Assembly: GCF_018143015.1 (NCBI RefSeq) | Contig: NC_054756.1 | Location: 24,407,440 to 24,471,439, forward strand | DNA: 64,000 bases | Reading direction: 5' to 3' | Origin: Lytechinus variegatus | Taxonomy: Eukaryota; Echinodermata; Echinoidea; Temnopleuroida; Toxopneustidae | Part shown: positions 1 to 17,100 of the stretch, in pieces | Layout of the letters: every line of letters begins with the position of its first letter | How positions within the stretch are numbered: the first letter of the stretch is position 1 | Program-made: the position numbers and the translations under genes | Notes under the pieces: generated by a model | What the model was told of the DNA's origin: nothing | What the model saw: the letters and a program-made list of their open reading frames with translations, nothing else | The model's database searches: none

Positions 1-2450
1 CTGATCTAATATAATGATGTTGTCCTTGGAGAAACTGTCAGCCTATATATATATATATATATTTCCACTATTCTGGAAACTTCTAGTATTGTCTGAAAAA
101 GAACACTCTCCTTCTTTCTAGAGCAATCCTAATTCTAGAAGACTCTTGAATGACCTCAGTGAACATAGCTAATTCTATTGTGCCTTTCTCCGCTAGCAGC
201 CTCTATTGTGTAGCAGTCTCTATTGTCCATTGAAAATTACAAAAATACCAGACATTGCAGTGCCTCATTTAATATACATGCCTAACAAAGTTTAATTTAG
301 ACATTCTGGAATATTCTTATTATGCAATGAACTTCCCAAGAGAAAAAAGAGCTAAATGAGTGAAGTTACATGTAGTTTTTCTTACAATTCTTCTTATACA
401 TGATTACAAAATGTGCTTATAATGTCCCCTTTAAGGCTTGAATGACAAATATTTTCAGCTCGCGCTCTGCGCTCGCATCATTTGATCAGTGAGATACACA
501 TCCGTTTAATGGCGCCGTCCGTCAAGTGTCTCTATCAGGTCAGTATATCTGGCAATTGAGCGCACTTCGGAAGCCCAATAAGTGACTCAAACTTTTTGCA
601 GCCCCCCCCCCCATGTCGTGACCCACGGTACGCCATTAAATATGTACTACTCGTATCAACCTGATAATTAGCCGCTCATTTTTTTTTTTAATATTCAATT
701 TCAAAATCTATTTTGCTAAAATTAAGATTTAAAATTTGAAGAATACAGTACGTATATTGTCATAATAAGAGAGGAAACATACCCACTACCGTAGTCGGTG
801 TGTTCATTGTCATGGCGGCTGATACTGCAATTGTATTGTAAAAAATATAAGGAAGGTGAAAAAATAGAGATAGCTTTATATCGATCAATTTTTATCCATT
901 TCAACAAAATACATTCAGAGTTACAATACAAGTCTAAATATTACAAATATTTCTTTGATAATACATTTTTAAAAATGAAATAGAAAAGAACAAGAAACGG
1001 TAAACCAAACTTAATATGTTATCTGTTGAAACGATTTTGTTACTGCCGTATGTGTTTAGATTTCGTCTCATCAAAATGTATTGCATTGTGTTTGTATTTA
1101 TTGATTATTCCGTTCAAATAAACAAACAACATATTATTACAAAGTCAAATATATCAAAAAGTATGTCCATCATAATTATTCTGAATGAAGAAAAGATGAA
1201 TTCGAACTGACGTTGCCAAAATAGATAACAAAATAATAGAACGGATATATCATGTTTTAATTTCTTAATAGGCCTGGGTAAACATTACAAACATGGTGAG
1301 TATGAAGTTTATAGTCGATTTTGCAACATTAGTATTGATTTTACATGAATAAATGTACATGTTGTACTTACTAATGGATTTGTCTATAAAAAAAATACAG
1401 TGACACGTTTCTGTTCGTAGCTTCTTAGTTACCACTGCCCTCCAATTTAAAAATGTACCATTCAGAATTAAATTAAAGACCCTGGCCGGTGTAAAAGCAA
1501 TCATATATTAAAAGAAAGGTATTGATTCATAGAATACAAATATACCAAAAATATTCTATATATCTCCTTCCATTTTTTAGAAATATTAGATAAAAATCAA
1601 AGAAACTGCTCCTCCAAAGTACGCTTCGATTGAGCACCCCACGTCGCCTGGAAATGATGACGTCATGTTGTGTCTGGAGGGTTGCGATTCCATAGGTTTG
1701 TGTACAAAAGCATTGGGTATTTTCTTCCATTTCTATATTATGAATCCAATTTTTTTTTCGTTTTCAGATGAAAATGGCACTCACAATTATTCCCTGTTCA
1801 AATTGATGGAAACCTACAGCTATTCACTACCTTTTTTGTGATTTCTTTGTTTGGTTCTTATTGGGCCTAAATTGCTATGTCAGGAAAATTTGTCATACAT
1901 AATCTGAATGCAGATAGAATTGAAATCTACGCCAAATAAGCAGGAAATAAAATATGGCAAAAACTAGTTCAAAACTGTAGATTTCATAATTTAAGCATGT
2001 AGGAAAAAATATATGTGATATCACTCTGTGATGGAAGTGAAGAAAATGAAATGCGTAATCTGGAAAGCAAAAAAATAACCCAGTTTTTCTGTGTACAAAC
2101 CTATGGAATCACGACGCTTCTTACACAACGTGACGTCACGGTCTCGAGGCATTTGAAAAGCACAATAAAGCCTAATTTCTAAGCCGGGTTCGAAGCCCGA
2201 TAATTGCAATATTCTTAAGCAAAATACTCAGCTGGGAAGGGGTGAAAATGAATAAAGCTCACATTGCTGTATTAAGTAGCTTATATGCTTTCGATTGGTA
2301 TGAAATTTGTCAATTTCATTATTGGGTCCGGTCTGGGTCTTTAAACGAACAAAATGATATGTATCTCCTCCCATGAACATGATGAAATATTAAAAGATAA
2401 TGACACACTATTGCCTGGAAAATCAGATTCATTTAATTTAGAATTCATAC
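1..2450. other. Non-coding flank of gene 1 (presumed intron)
   Basis: No exon of the array type (stalk, membrane helix or tail) could be recognised here on the minus strand, so the rest of gene 1 probably lies beyond the left edge. The stretch holds a short TA run near 46-62, a GC-richer patch at about 460-620 containing a 'ctcgcgctctgcgctcgcatc'-like repeat, and an inverted-repeat element listed separately at about 1651-2145. Confidence 0.4.
1651..2145. repeat. Foldback/MITE-like inverted repeat with TGACGTCA-like cores
   Basis: Arms at about 1651-1730 and 2075-2145 are inverted copies of each other. Both contain GATTCCATAGGTTTG or its complement together with a TGACGTCA-like palindrome and a TGTTGTGT motif. 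Between them is about 350 bp of AT-rich sequence without a coding frame. This is a non-autonomous inverted-repeat element; the family was not recognised. Confidence 0.5.
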
Positions 2451-7462
<5,012 letters not shown>

Positions 7463-9450
7463 TCCTATTTCTCATATACAATCACCCGTGAATCTGCAGA
7501 TCAATTAGAATTTGGGGCTATATTATCAGAAGTACAACTTAGATGTTGGGACGTTCTGAGCAGAAATAAATGTATATAAACATATTCAGGGGCTATCCAT
7601 TGTGTGCTAACAAGGCTTCCTCTCCTACACTTTGCCTGCTCAGAACAATTTAGGCTCACTAAACATATTTCATATTTTAAAAAGTCTATTAATGTTTTAC
7701 ACCAAACTATACTTACACAAATAGAGTGTTAACTCTATGTATAAATCTACACTCGGCCTTCTTTGAAACCGGTGACCAATACCGACAAGCAGGGGCGACT
7801 AATTCGTGATGCCTTTGGATCCTTGATAGGCGTACCTGACGTACCTTAATAGGAGATGGTGTACAAAACTCAAATTCGATGGGAGATACGTCGAAACTAA
7901 AACAACCTTCTGCTTGCCGGTCTAATGTAACAGGTGGATTTTGGAAAAAAATTTACCCAAATACGGGAAGATGTGAAGTAAAGCGGACAAACAATATACC
8001 CATGAACAATTTCTGAATTTGGAAACTTTAGTAACAATGAAGGTTCTATCATCTTTGGAAATTTCATGCATGACCAAATGTTATATTATGATGTAGGGCA
8101 AGAACTCATCTATTTGTTCTAATACATAACATGACTAATGTATCATATTAATCAACAGCTATTTGAGCAGAATAATTTATTTTTAACACCATCCATCCCT
8201 TTTCTATTGATTTTTGCTTGCTGTCCGAAGTGCATGAAGAATGGACAAAAGTCCTTATCACTTAATAATTTACTAAACGTTTTTATCATTATTTTCATGA
8301 ATGCTAGTATTATTATAAATTTCATTATACTGTTATTATCATTACTATCATCATCATTATTACTGCTATTATTATCATTATTATTATTTGATATTTACAT
8401 ATTCTTATTCCTTTGAATCTTGTACCACGGTTCTCTTCACATTTGTTCCCTTTTCCCTCGCACAAAACTCGATTTACTACCTAGGCTAAATTCCGCTTTA
8501 TTATAGAGTCCCCATCACACACACACACACACCCTCACACACGCACACACACAGAAAAAATGGGGAAGTTAATTTACACGAAAAAATGATAAATCAGAAA
8601 GTTACATGGACGATTGTTTTTTTCAGTCAAAGAAAAACAATAAGAAAGTCAAATACATTTATAAAATGGTACAGAAATGGTACTCGGGACAAAACAAACT
8701 CTTGGAAATTAAATTCCCAATAAAAGGGATGATTGTCTCTATCGCACGTTAATACAAAAAAAGTTTGCAATTTGCGAATTCAGTATTCCTACTAATTTGT
8801 TCCTGTTTCTTACAGTCACAAATTTCTTATTCCTTGTCTGATTCTGAGAAACTTCTACCACTTTGTTGTTATTACGCCCCCCCCCCCCCCCCCTATATAC
8901 ATCCTTAACATTATTATTCTTTTTATAAGAATTTATTCTATCTGCAGTTCGAGCATATCTAATAATCGAAAAGAAATCTGTTTCCCCTCGTTATACAGTA
9001 TGCATGTACACATTCATTATTCTAATAGTGACAATAATGTAATGTAATTTAAATGTTTTTGTAACGACTTACCCTAAAAGGACAGACGAAATAATGAAAA
9101 TATAAATACCTTTATTCCTAATTAGTTCTCCTTGTCTTTCTTGTCTCTTTCAATCAATCCAATAATCATCTGCCAACAAGTTAAAACAGCTGCCGTGTAT
9201 GATTATACTATACTGCCGCTACTACTATTGCTTGTCACAATATTGTACAGCACTGTATCAATGAATCCTGCAAATTAACCGTTGGATCGTTGACATACAG
9301 CAGGTGCACGGGGTCAGAAAACCCACATCAAAGAATCCACCTTCCGCCTCGTAAACGATATGGGATAAGACTGGGTTTCAAAAAAAACTACCATCTTAAC
9401 GAATATGCGGCAGTCCAATTACGCTTTTCAAATTGTTTTTAACAAATATT
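7463..9450. other. Intergenic, upstream of gene 1
   Basis: No coding sequence could be supported. The stretch contains a degenerate ATT/ATC-rich block (about 8280-8400), a CA/TG microsatellite (8516-8555) and a C-run (8877-8893). A promoter for gene 1 must lie here or just above, but no convincing core element was seen. Confidence 0.4.
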
Positions 9451-9463
9451 CCATGCATAGTAT

Positions 9464-9650
9464 TACAGAAAGCACTGTTTGAGAAACATGGCCTGGAACA
9501 TTGTTTATTTTGGCATTCCGTTTTTATGTCAAAAGGAGCAGCCTTTTGTTTGATTCATATACATGTAAGTCCACCCAAAATTATTGAACCGATATAGGAA
9601 CAAAAGTTTACCCGTGTCAATTTCAAAATCAAGTTCCTCTTTTGGGAACA
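9464..9650. promoter_or_regulatory. Upstream block conserved among paralogues
   Basis: The sequence around GAAACATGGCCT, 'tggcattcc' and 'caagttcctctttt' recurs in the same order upstream of gene 2 (about 42391-42566) and gene 3 (about 55866-56045), about 2 kb and 0.85 kb before the start codons. The gene 1 copy is clearly diverged, so short shared islands may be under constraint. It could instead be an untranslated 5' exon or an old shared repeat. Confidence 0.35.
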
Positions 9651-9824
9651 AATATTCAACATAATATCCATAGCATATTTGTAAATATTTGACAATAATG
9701 AATTGGCATTTGTTCGTATAATAACTTGTTCCCCAAAAGACAAAATTGCATAAAAGTGTACTTCGTCATTCGTATATCTAGATAGCCTCTTATTTATTAT
9801 CATAATTTGTTATGATTACAGTAA

Positions 9825-9916
9825 GTAGCAGCAGTAGTAGTAGTAGTAACAGTAGTAGTACCAGTATCTAGTTGTAGTAGTAGTAGTAATAGTAGTAGTA
9901 ATAGTAGTAGTAATAC
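9825..9916. repeat. TAG/GTA trinucleotide microsatellite
   Basis: An interrupted (TAG)n array lies directly before the CTTATGGAACAAACACAG junction of the satellite that follows. The same junction with a TAG array occurs in reverse orientation at 21004-21280. Confidence 0.85.
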
Positions 9917-10152
9917 CCTTATGGAACAAACACAGTGTTACCACAGTGTGTACCACAGTGTGTAACACAGTGTGTACCACAGTGTGTAACACAGTGTGTA
10001 CCACAGTGTGTACCACAGTGTGTTCACAGCGTGTACCACATGTGTTTAATATATGATTTTGGGACGTGTGGTAACACTGTGTTTACAACACTGTGTAACA
10101 CAGTGTTGCCACACAGTCCGAAACACATATTAAACACACTGTGTACCACACG
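9917..10152. repeat. CACAGTGTG short-palindrome repeat block
   Basis: About ten near-tandem copies of ACCACAGTGTGT (12 bp) are followed by degenerate CACTGTGTT/AACACAGTG segments. The unit contains the near-palindrome ACACAGTGT, so each strand can fold. It shares its first 33 bp with the end of the satellite at 20155-21018 in inverted orientation. Non-coding. Confidence 0.8.
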
Positions 10153-10189
10153 TTTATAACCACATAGTCCTTTACACTGTGGCATTCAC

Positions 10190-10645
10190 CACATAGTCCA
10201 CCACACTATGACATACACCACATAGTCCACCACACTATGACATCAACCACATAGTCCACCACACTATGACATATACCACACAGTCCACCACACTATGACA
10301 TATACCACAGAGTCCACCACACTATGACATGCACCACATAGTCCACCACACTATGACATACACCACATAGTCCACCACACTATGACATATACCACATAGT
10401 CCACCACACTATGACATATACCACATAGTCCACCACACTATGACATATACCACAGAGTCCACCACACTATGACATATACCACAGAGTCCACCACACTATG
10501 ACATATACCACAGAGTCCACCACACTATGACATACACCACATAGTCCACCACACTATGACATACACCACATAGTCCCCCACACTATGACATACACCACAT
10601 ACTCCCCCACACTATGACATACACCACATAGTCCCCCACACTATG
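10190..10645. repeat. 29-bp tandem repeat, 16 copies
   Basis: The core CCACACTATGACAT recurs every 29 bp without drift from about 10200 to 10640, with a CACATAGTC segment in each unit. Variants CATAGTCC and CAGAGTCC come in blocks, as expected from local unit duplication. This is a minisatellite, not a CRISPR array: units abut without unique spacers. Confidence 0.9.
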
Positions 10646-10988
10646 GTGCTCATCTTACTGTGATGTCTACCACACAGTCCACCACACGGACATTGACTAC
10701 ACAATCCACCAAACTGTGGTATGCATGTGCCACTAGCTCATTTACCACATGCAGTCCACTACATACCCATGCAGCACATACCATGTAGACCACTGCAACA
10801 CAGGCCAACTGGAACGAAGCACAGTGTCCCGCAATCTTGACCACAAAAGTATACCATCATTGCCAATTAGTGCTGATCTCAATAGGAGTGGAAGCTAATA
10901 ATAGTGTCACCAATTCAAATCAAATTTTAGAATATATCTTTCATCATTTTGCATACCCAGTTGTAAAAAAAGGGAAAAAAAATCAACA

Positions 10989-11104
10989 CTAAAAACTTCC
11001 ATCCTCCTGATCACAACATAATTGATTTGAGAATTTGTCTGTTGTCACTGGCTGTAGGTACTTGGGTGGTTGTATCATGGTAGACATTGTGCTTTGGTCC
11101 AAAT
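10989..11104 (-). CDS. Unknown gene, last exon
   Basis: A strong polypyrimidine tract and acceptor (ctctccctactcttcag) precede a frame of 38 codons. It starts with a split Asp codon and LDQSTMSTMIQPPKYLQP, and ends CCDQEDGSF and stop at 10989-10991. It accepts the phase 1 end of the exon at 15793-15868. Coding status rests on the acceptor and the open frame. Confidence 0.4.
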
Positions 11105-14100
11105 CTGAAGAGTAGGGAGAGCAATCCACAAGACACGAGAAAATATAATTAGAAATAAAAAAAGAAAAAAATTCATTTCGTTCAGTTTAATAAACAGTAA
11201 TAAAATAAAAGGAACATGAAAATAACTGGGTCATAAATACCAGCACTGTGAATACAAATATGAATTTTTCTCCTTGATTTTCACAAGTAAACATACGTTG
11301 TGGAATGAAATTGTTTGGGAAAACAAGCCTGGTATGAAATTTTTTCTTAAATGTAAACATATTAACGGGGTACTCCAGGCTGACATAATACAATTTTAAC
11401 AAATAAAGTAAAATGAGACAAATAAAATACTGAAAATTTCATCAAAATCTGACAAGGATGACAAAGTCATTACATTTTTAACTTTTGCATTACTAGGGCA
11501 AAACAGTGCTATGCATGTCTTCATGAATATGCAATGAGCAAGCTGATGATATCCCCACGTAATCTTTTGTATTTTATTTCAAAAAATTATATTTAGTCAA
11601 ATTTTGTCACCAAATATAATTAAAAAAAATTGGATTGACAACTGATTTAGTTTGTAAGAAAATCATTGTGCCAACTTATTTTGTTACAAGGGAGACATGT
11701 CGTGTACACATGTAGGAAAATATGAAATGATCATGATTTTATTAAATAAAATAAGAAAAAGGAAGGTGGGGACATGACATCATTAGTCAACCTATTGCAC
11801 ATTCATGATGACTTGCATATGACTATTTTCACAAAATATTGCTAAGCTTGAAATTCTATAACTTCACTATTTGCTATCAGATTTTCAGCGTTTTGCTCGG
11901 TGGATTTTACTATATTTATTTTGATATGATTATTTTCAGCCTGGAGTACCCCTTTAAGGTATCTAACATTTATGAGTCTATATTCTGACAAATTTATCTT
12001 TGAGGTTGTTCTTTCATTCAAATGCAAGTATCTTCATTCGAAACAAGACTTGCAAGGTTACAAGTGATGAAAACACCGAACTAAAATAACCTGTTTAACC
12101 TTAAAAGAAAAGGTTACTTGAAAAAAAAAAAACAAGTGGAACGCCTCTGACAGTCTCGCCTGCGTCACGCAATTCAATATAGCAACAATGCTGACTTTGA
12201 ATAAAAACAGTGATACTTGATTACCCTAATGTTCAAGTTTACTTTCAAAGTTATGAAGACATTTCTAAAATTACTCCCAACATAGTCAAAGTTAAATGAC
12301 ATTTGACCTTAATCATTTGACTAAAAACTAGTGCAAGACTATCAATGATACTTGATTACCCTTATATCCAAGTTTCATGAACCAGATCCATAATCTTTCA
12401 AAGTTATGACATTTAAAAAAATATCTCGAGCATGGTCACAGTTCATTGACCCTAAGTGACCTTTGACCTCAATCATGTGACCTAAAACTCATGCAAGATG
12501 ATAAGTGAAACTTAAAGCTTGTGTATAGTTTTGGTAAATCCACCAAAATGCACCTATCACTATTCCAATTCATTGCTAGCTAATATGAATGGATATGCCC
12601 TATAACAGTTATGATGTGGAGGATATGAAATGAAAATGTGTTTTACAGGATAAATTTTGCAATTTTACATGGAAATTTAACTTGATCGGGTCACCCGATC
12701 AAATTAAAATATCTGTGCGTTTTTGTCTTTCAATTAAATCCTATTCCAAATCATGGAATGGGCTTAAACTTTCAAGATATGTTCTTTGTCTGTAACTTTT
12801 GGATATCTAATCACTAAATTTATAAAATAAGCGCTTGAATGCCCATTTTTTAAATTTAAAACAAGCATCGCCGAGAGAGGGCGCTATATATCCAAGATTT
12901 GAATATTTGAAATTTTCTCAGAGAAGTGCGGTTGGAAAAATATCTAACGGTCTCTACGCTTCAGTAAGACTGTCATATTAGATGATATTCGATTATCAAT
13001 CACATTATTGACCCTTTACCAAAGCTATACACAGGCTTTAAATACTCATGTCCAATTTTCCTAAACTAGGTCGATGAAATTCCAAAGTTAAGATGACATC
13101 TCAAAAACTTTGGTTAAAGATTTCAATTTTGATAACCAAACATGGTCAAATTTTATTGACCATAAATGATCATTGGCCTTGACAATGTGACCTGAAACTC
13201 ATTGTCAGTGGTACTTGATTACCCTTATGTTCAAGTTCATGAAATAGGATCATGATGATGACACTTAAAAAAATTAACAGTTCAGGTTTCAGTGCTGTGA
13301 CCTTTGACTTTGATCATGTGACCTGACAGGCTGACACTAATGTAAGATTATCAGCAATTTAAATTACAAGTTTCATAAATAGGCCCTTATATTTTTAAAG
13401 TTATGACATAAAAAAAAACTTAGACCCTAAATGAACTTGATCATTCAACCTGGACACTCATGCAAGATGATCAGTGATACTTCGTTACACTTATGTCCAA
13501 GTTTCATGAACTAGGTCCATATACTTCCTAACTCCTAAGTTATGACATTTCAAAAACTTAACCTTGGTTAAGATTTCAATGTTGACGACGACGCCGCCGT
13601 AGTCGGAAAAGCAACGCCTATACATGTAGTAAAGCAAATCCCTACCATCACAGAGAGTTGTGAAATTTCGAAACAGGAACAAGTAACCAACATTTATTTT
13701 TCAAAAATAAGAACACTTTGCATATATTTTGCCTTTTCACACCTATAGACAAATATCAGAAAAATATGAACAAGAGCCAAAAAATGTCCACAAATCTCTT
13801 GCATGAAGTGCATATACTAGCGTCCATATAGCTGCATATAAGTATTCCTTTGTATTAGTTGGAACTTGGAAACAGTATCAAACGGAAGGCATATGGCAAG
13901 AAAATGATTTGTCATAGTATAAATATAAAAATATATCAATCTGAGTTTGATGAATATCACAAGGTGATAAAGCAGGAGTTGGAATGTCATGATAAATTTT
14001 GAAAGCACACACTATATAAACCTGAGTTGGCTGTATTAGCAGACATGTCATAATACATGAAAGACATTTTCGTGTAATATATACCCATGATCAGAATAAA

Positions 14101-17100
14101 ATGGGTTTTTTAATGACTCGTATGAGGCAATATTAAGGCTTATTTCCAAACAAAAAAAAGGTATCACACTTAAACCTGCTTTTCTGCACATCTTCGAGAT
14201 GCACGGACATCTTTCAGCTTCTGGCCCATGCGTGCACGTACTTGGCCCATGGAAGTGCAGGGAAATTTGCTTGTTGTGTGTGCTGAATATAAGAAAATGA
14301 AAGGACACAAAAACTGGCTCAAAGTCTCAAACTTTTATCAAAGACTCTACATCATTTATAAATATTAATTAAAGCCAAGTCAAGTTCCGTCTGTTTGTGA
14401 CTGTTGGTTACTCAGCTGCAGTGGAGTATCTAAGAGTCACAAACACAACAAAAAACCATGCATACCCATGAAACAGGATTATAATATTAGGGGCGGATAA
14501 GTTAAAGCAAGAAAATCAAGATTTCAGGCTCGGTAATCTTATTTCTATAGTCCTACTTGATTGAAAATATCTTATGAAATGACAAGGAAGTGACTTAAAG
14601 GAAATTAAGTTCTTAAACTGGTTGATTGTCTAAGCCTTTGACTCTGTGAATTTCTAATTTCTTTGGTCCGCCGCTCTGGAAGAAATTGTACCGGTGACAG
14701 GCAGCATCGTTGTAAAATGTAAAATGACAAGACATTTGTGAAGATCAATCACTTACTTAAAACATTAAAATGTTTTCTATGGTTACGTAGATTCAAATCA
14801 AAGTCGGTGTCCTTTTCCTCCGTTTTCTGTTCGTTTGTTTTTGTTTCCACATCAAAAACTTATTTTCACCGTAGATTACCATTTGGAGAGACTGTGCTAT
14901 TCTAGTACATGTAGTTTCTCTTTCAGGGAGATTCACCCTAACCCTCCGCCTTGAAATTATTGACAAGCTTGGTAATATGAGAAATTACAGAGCATCTTCC
15001 TATTTACAGTAATTGTGATATTCTGAATTCATTTGTAGATTCACGCAGAGACAATCATTCTTGGCAAAATACACAAGAAAATGTAAAAGCTATCAAAGGG
15101 GAAGTTCACCCTGATGAATAATTGGTTGTAATAAGAAACAAACAAAAATTGAGAAATATATCAGTGAAGGTTTGATAAATATCATTAAAGAACAGAGATT
15201 TTTTTAGAATATGATTTTACGACATCACAGACGATATGAATTGGCCAAAATGCAATTTTTTCAAAAATTGAAAGTGATTTTTTTTTTGCGGTGGATATAT
15301 CCTCTGACACATCATTTCATAGCCCCTTCTACTAGAATTTACCATAACGGAAATCTGTGTGTGAGACACAGTGTTATTTGAGAATGTTGATATGCCAGGG
15401 CTAGCAATGGAAATTCATCCGTTTAGAGTGCCAATATCCTACAATGATATACCAAGAGAGTCAGAAAACAACTTTTACATTTAAAAAATCACAAATTTAA
15501 TGAAAAAGCATGGCCGGAAAACATAACTCTCATCTCATATAGATGTATGTCCTGAAAGAGCATCTACTCCATCATAATTTCAGATACCATTTTTATGTGG
15601 TATATGTTTAACCTTCGATAATTAAGAGGTATTCTTTGTTGTGATGTAAAATTCTATTTGCACCAAAAGCATGAATGCAATGCTCTGGAGAAGATACTCT
15701 TTCTGGACATATGAGAATTTTGTTTTCTGGTCATGATTTTTCATTTAATTGGCCACAGAATCTTGCCGTAAATAATAAACTTTTAAACTGACCTTTATGG
15801 TTCCGCTGGTCTTCAGTCTTTTTCTTCTTTAGAAGCTCTGCCATAGCAGATCTGTCAGCTTTCCCAACCTGCAACCAAAAATGGAAATAAAATATGAACA
15901 GATATGGAATATGTTTAGAATTTTTAAAATTAAAATTTAATGTAGCCCCCCCCCCCTCCGCTCAACATTTTTCAAGACCATCCAGCTGCGATTTTTTGGG
16001 GTGACCGCGCCGCGCCACTCACATTTAAGTCTCAAATCATTATTTTTAGTTTTTCTAATGAATTTTCTTTTATTGAAGTAGTACCACCAATACTTTCCAA
16101 TTCCATCAATTTTTTTTTCAAGTAGAAATTTAAGAGCAATTTTTTGAATCACCACTGGCAGCGATATCAAGTTATGTATAAGTCATTTTTTTTTTGCAAA
16201 TCACAGAATAAAGTCTGGCCTGCTTCAGGTAAACACTTATCACTTTGGACTAAATTTCCTGGCTAGTATGCTTCAAAATTTCCTGATCCATGCACGTCTT
16301 AAAATTTAAGTTGAATGTAAAGTTTCAACGTACCCTCTTTCTCACATCTTTTTTTGAGGTTGAAGCCTCATCCTCCATGTCCTCATCTGTGGCATCAGAC
16401 TCATCCATAGCCTCATCTACTCTGGTTGCGGTGTTTAGGAACTCCTTCTCTTTCTTTAGTACATCAGCTTTTTTTTCTGTAAGGGACAGGCACATTAAGG
16501 ACAGACATAAATAATCAGAGTAATTTCAAAGAGCCATTTATGAAATGCATTGTAAAAATGGGGTTTTAGCATTATTAGAATTATTACTACAGAGTACAGA
16601 CAAGTTATCAAATCAGATTTCAGACACCAGTTTTTAAGTTATAGACGTAAATAATTTTATCTGAATTCTGTACACACAAACTATTTTGAGTTGTAGACAT
16701 ATTTTTCAGTAGATCTAAATAAGATAATTATTATTTAAAAACTAGTAAGAATCTTTCACATCATTAAATTTGTCCCAAAATTTGTTAATTAGCCGATGTA
16801 ATGCTAATCCAGCCTAGCCAGGAGGCTTCTAGAGAGTAAAAATCATTTACTAACGTAACTTACTCTCATACGAAGCCAGGGCTTCTATTGTATACATGTG
16901 CATGTAGGCAGCCAAAACCTGAAACTTTTGCCCCCGAGATTTCTACTTTCTCTCTAAAAGATCTAGCCCTAAATCATGTACCTGGGATACAACTTCATTT
17001 CCGACATTTCTATGCTATGGATTTTATTTTTAGACAAGAATTCATTAAAAAAATGAAAAAATATCATGAAAAAAAGAGACTTGCCCGATGTTTACACCGC

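Noticed and set aside
9816-10159. Val/His/Thr- and Cys/Val/Pro-rich frames
   Set aside because: Products of the 12-bp CACAGTGTG repeat.
10190-10645. Possible CRISPR array (29-bp repeats)
   Set aside because: Units are directly adjacent with no unique spacers, and the genome is animal.
14637-14760. 40-codon minus-strand frame ending HRVKGLDNQPV
   Set aside because: An in-frame stop lies just upstream with no splice acceptor between, so it cannot join the neighbouring gene; length is within chance.
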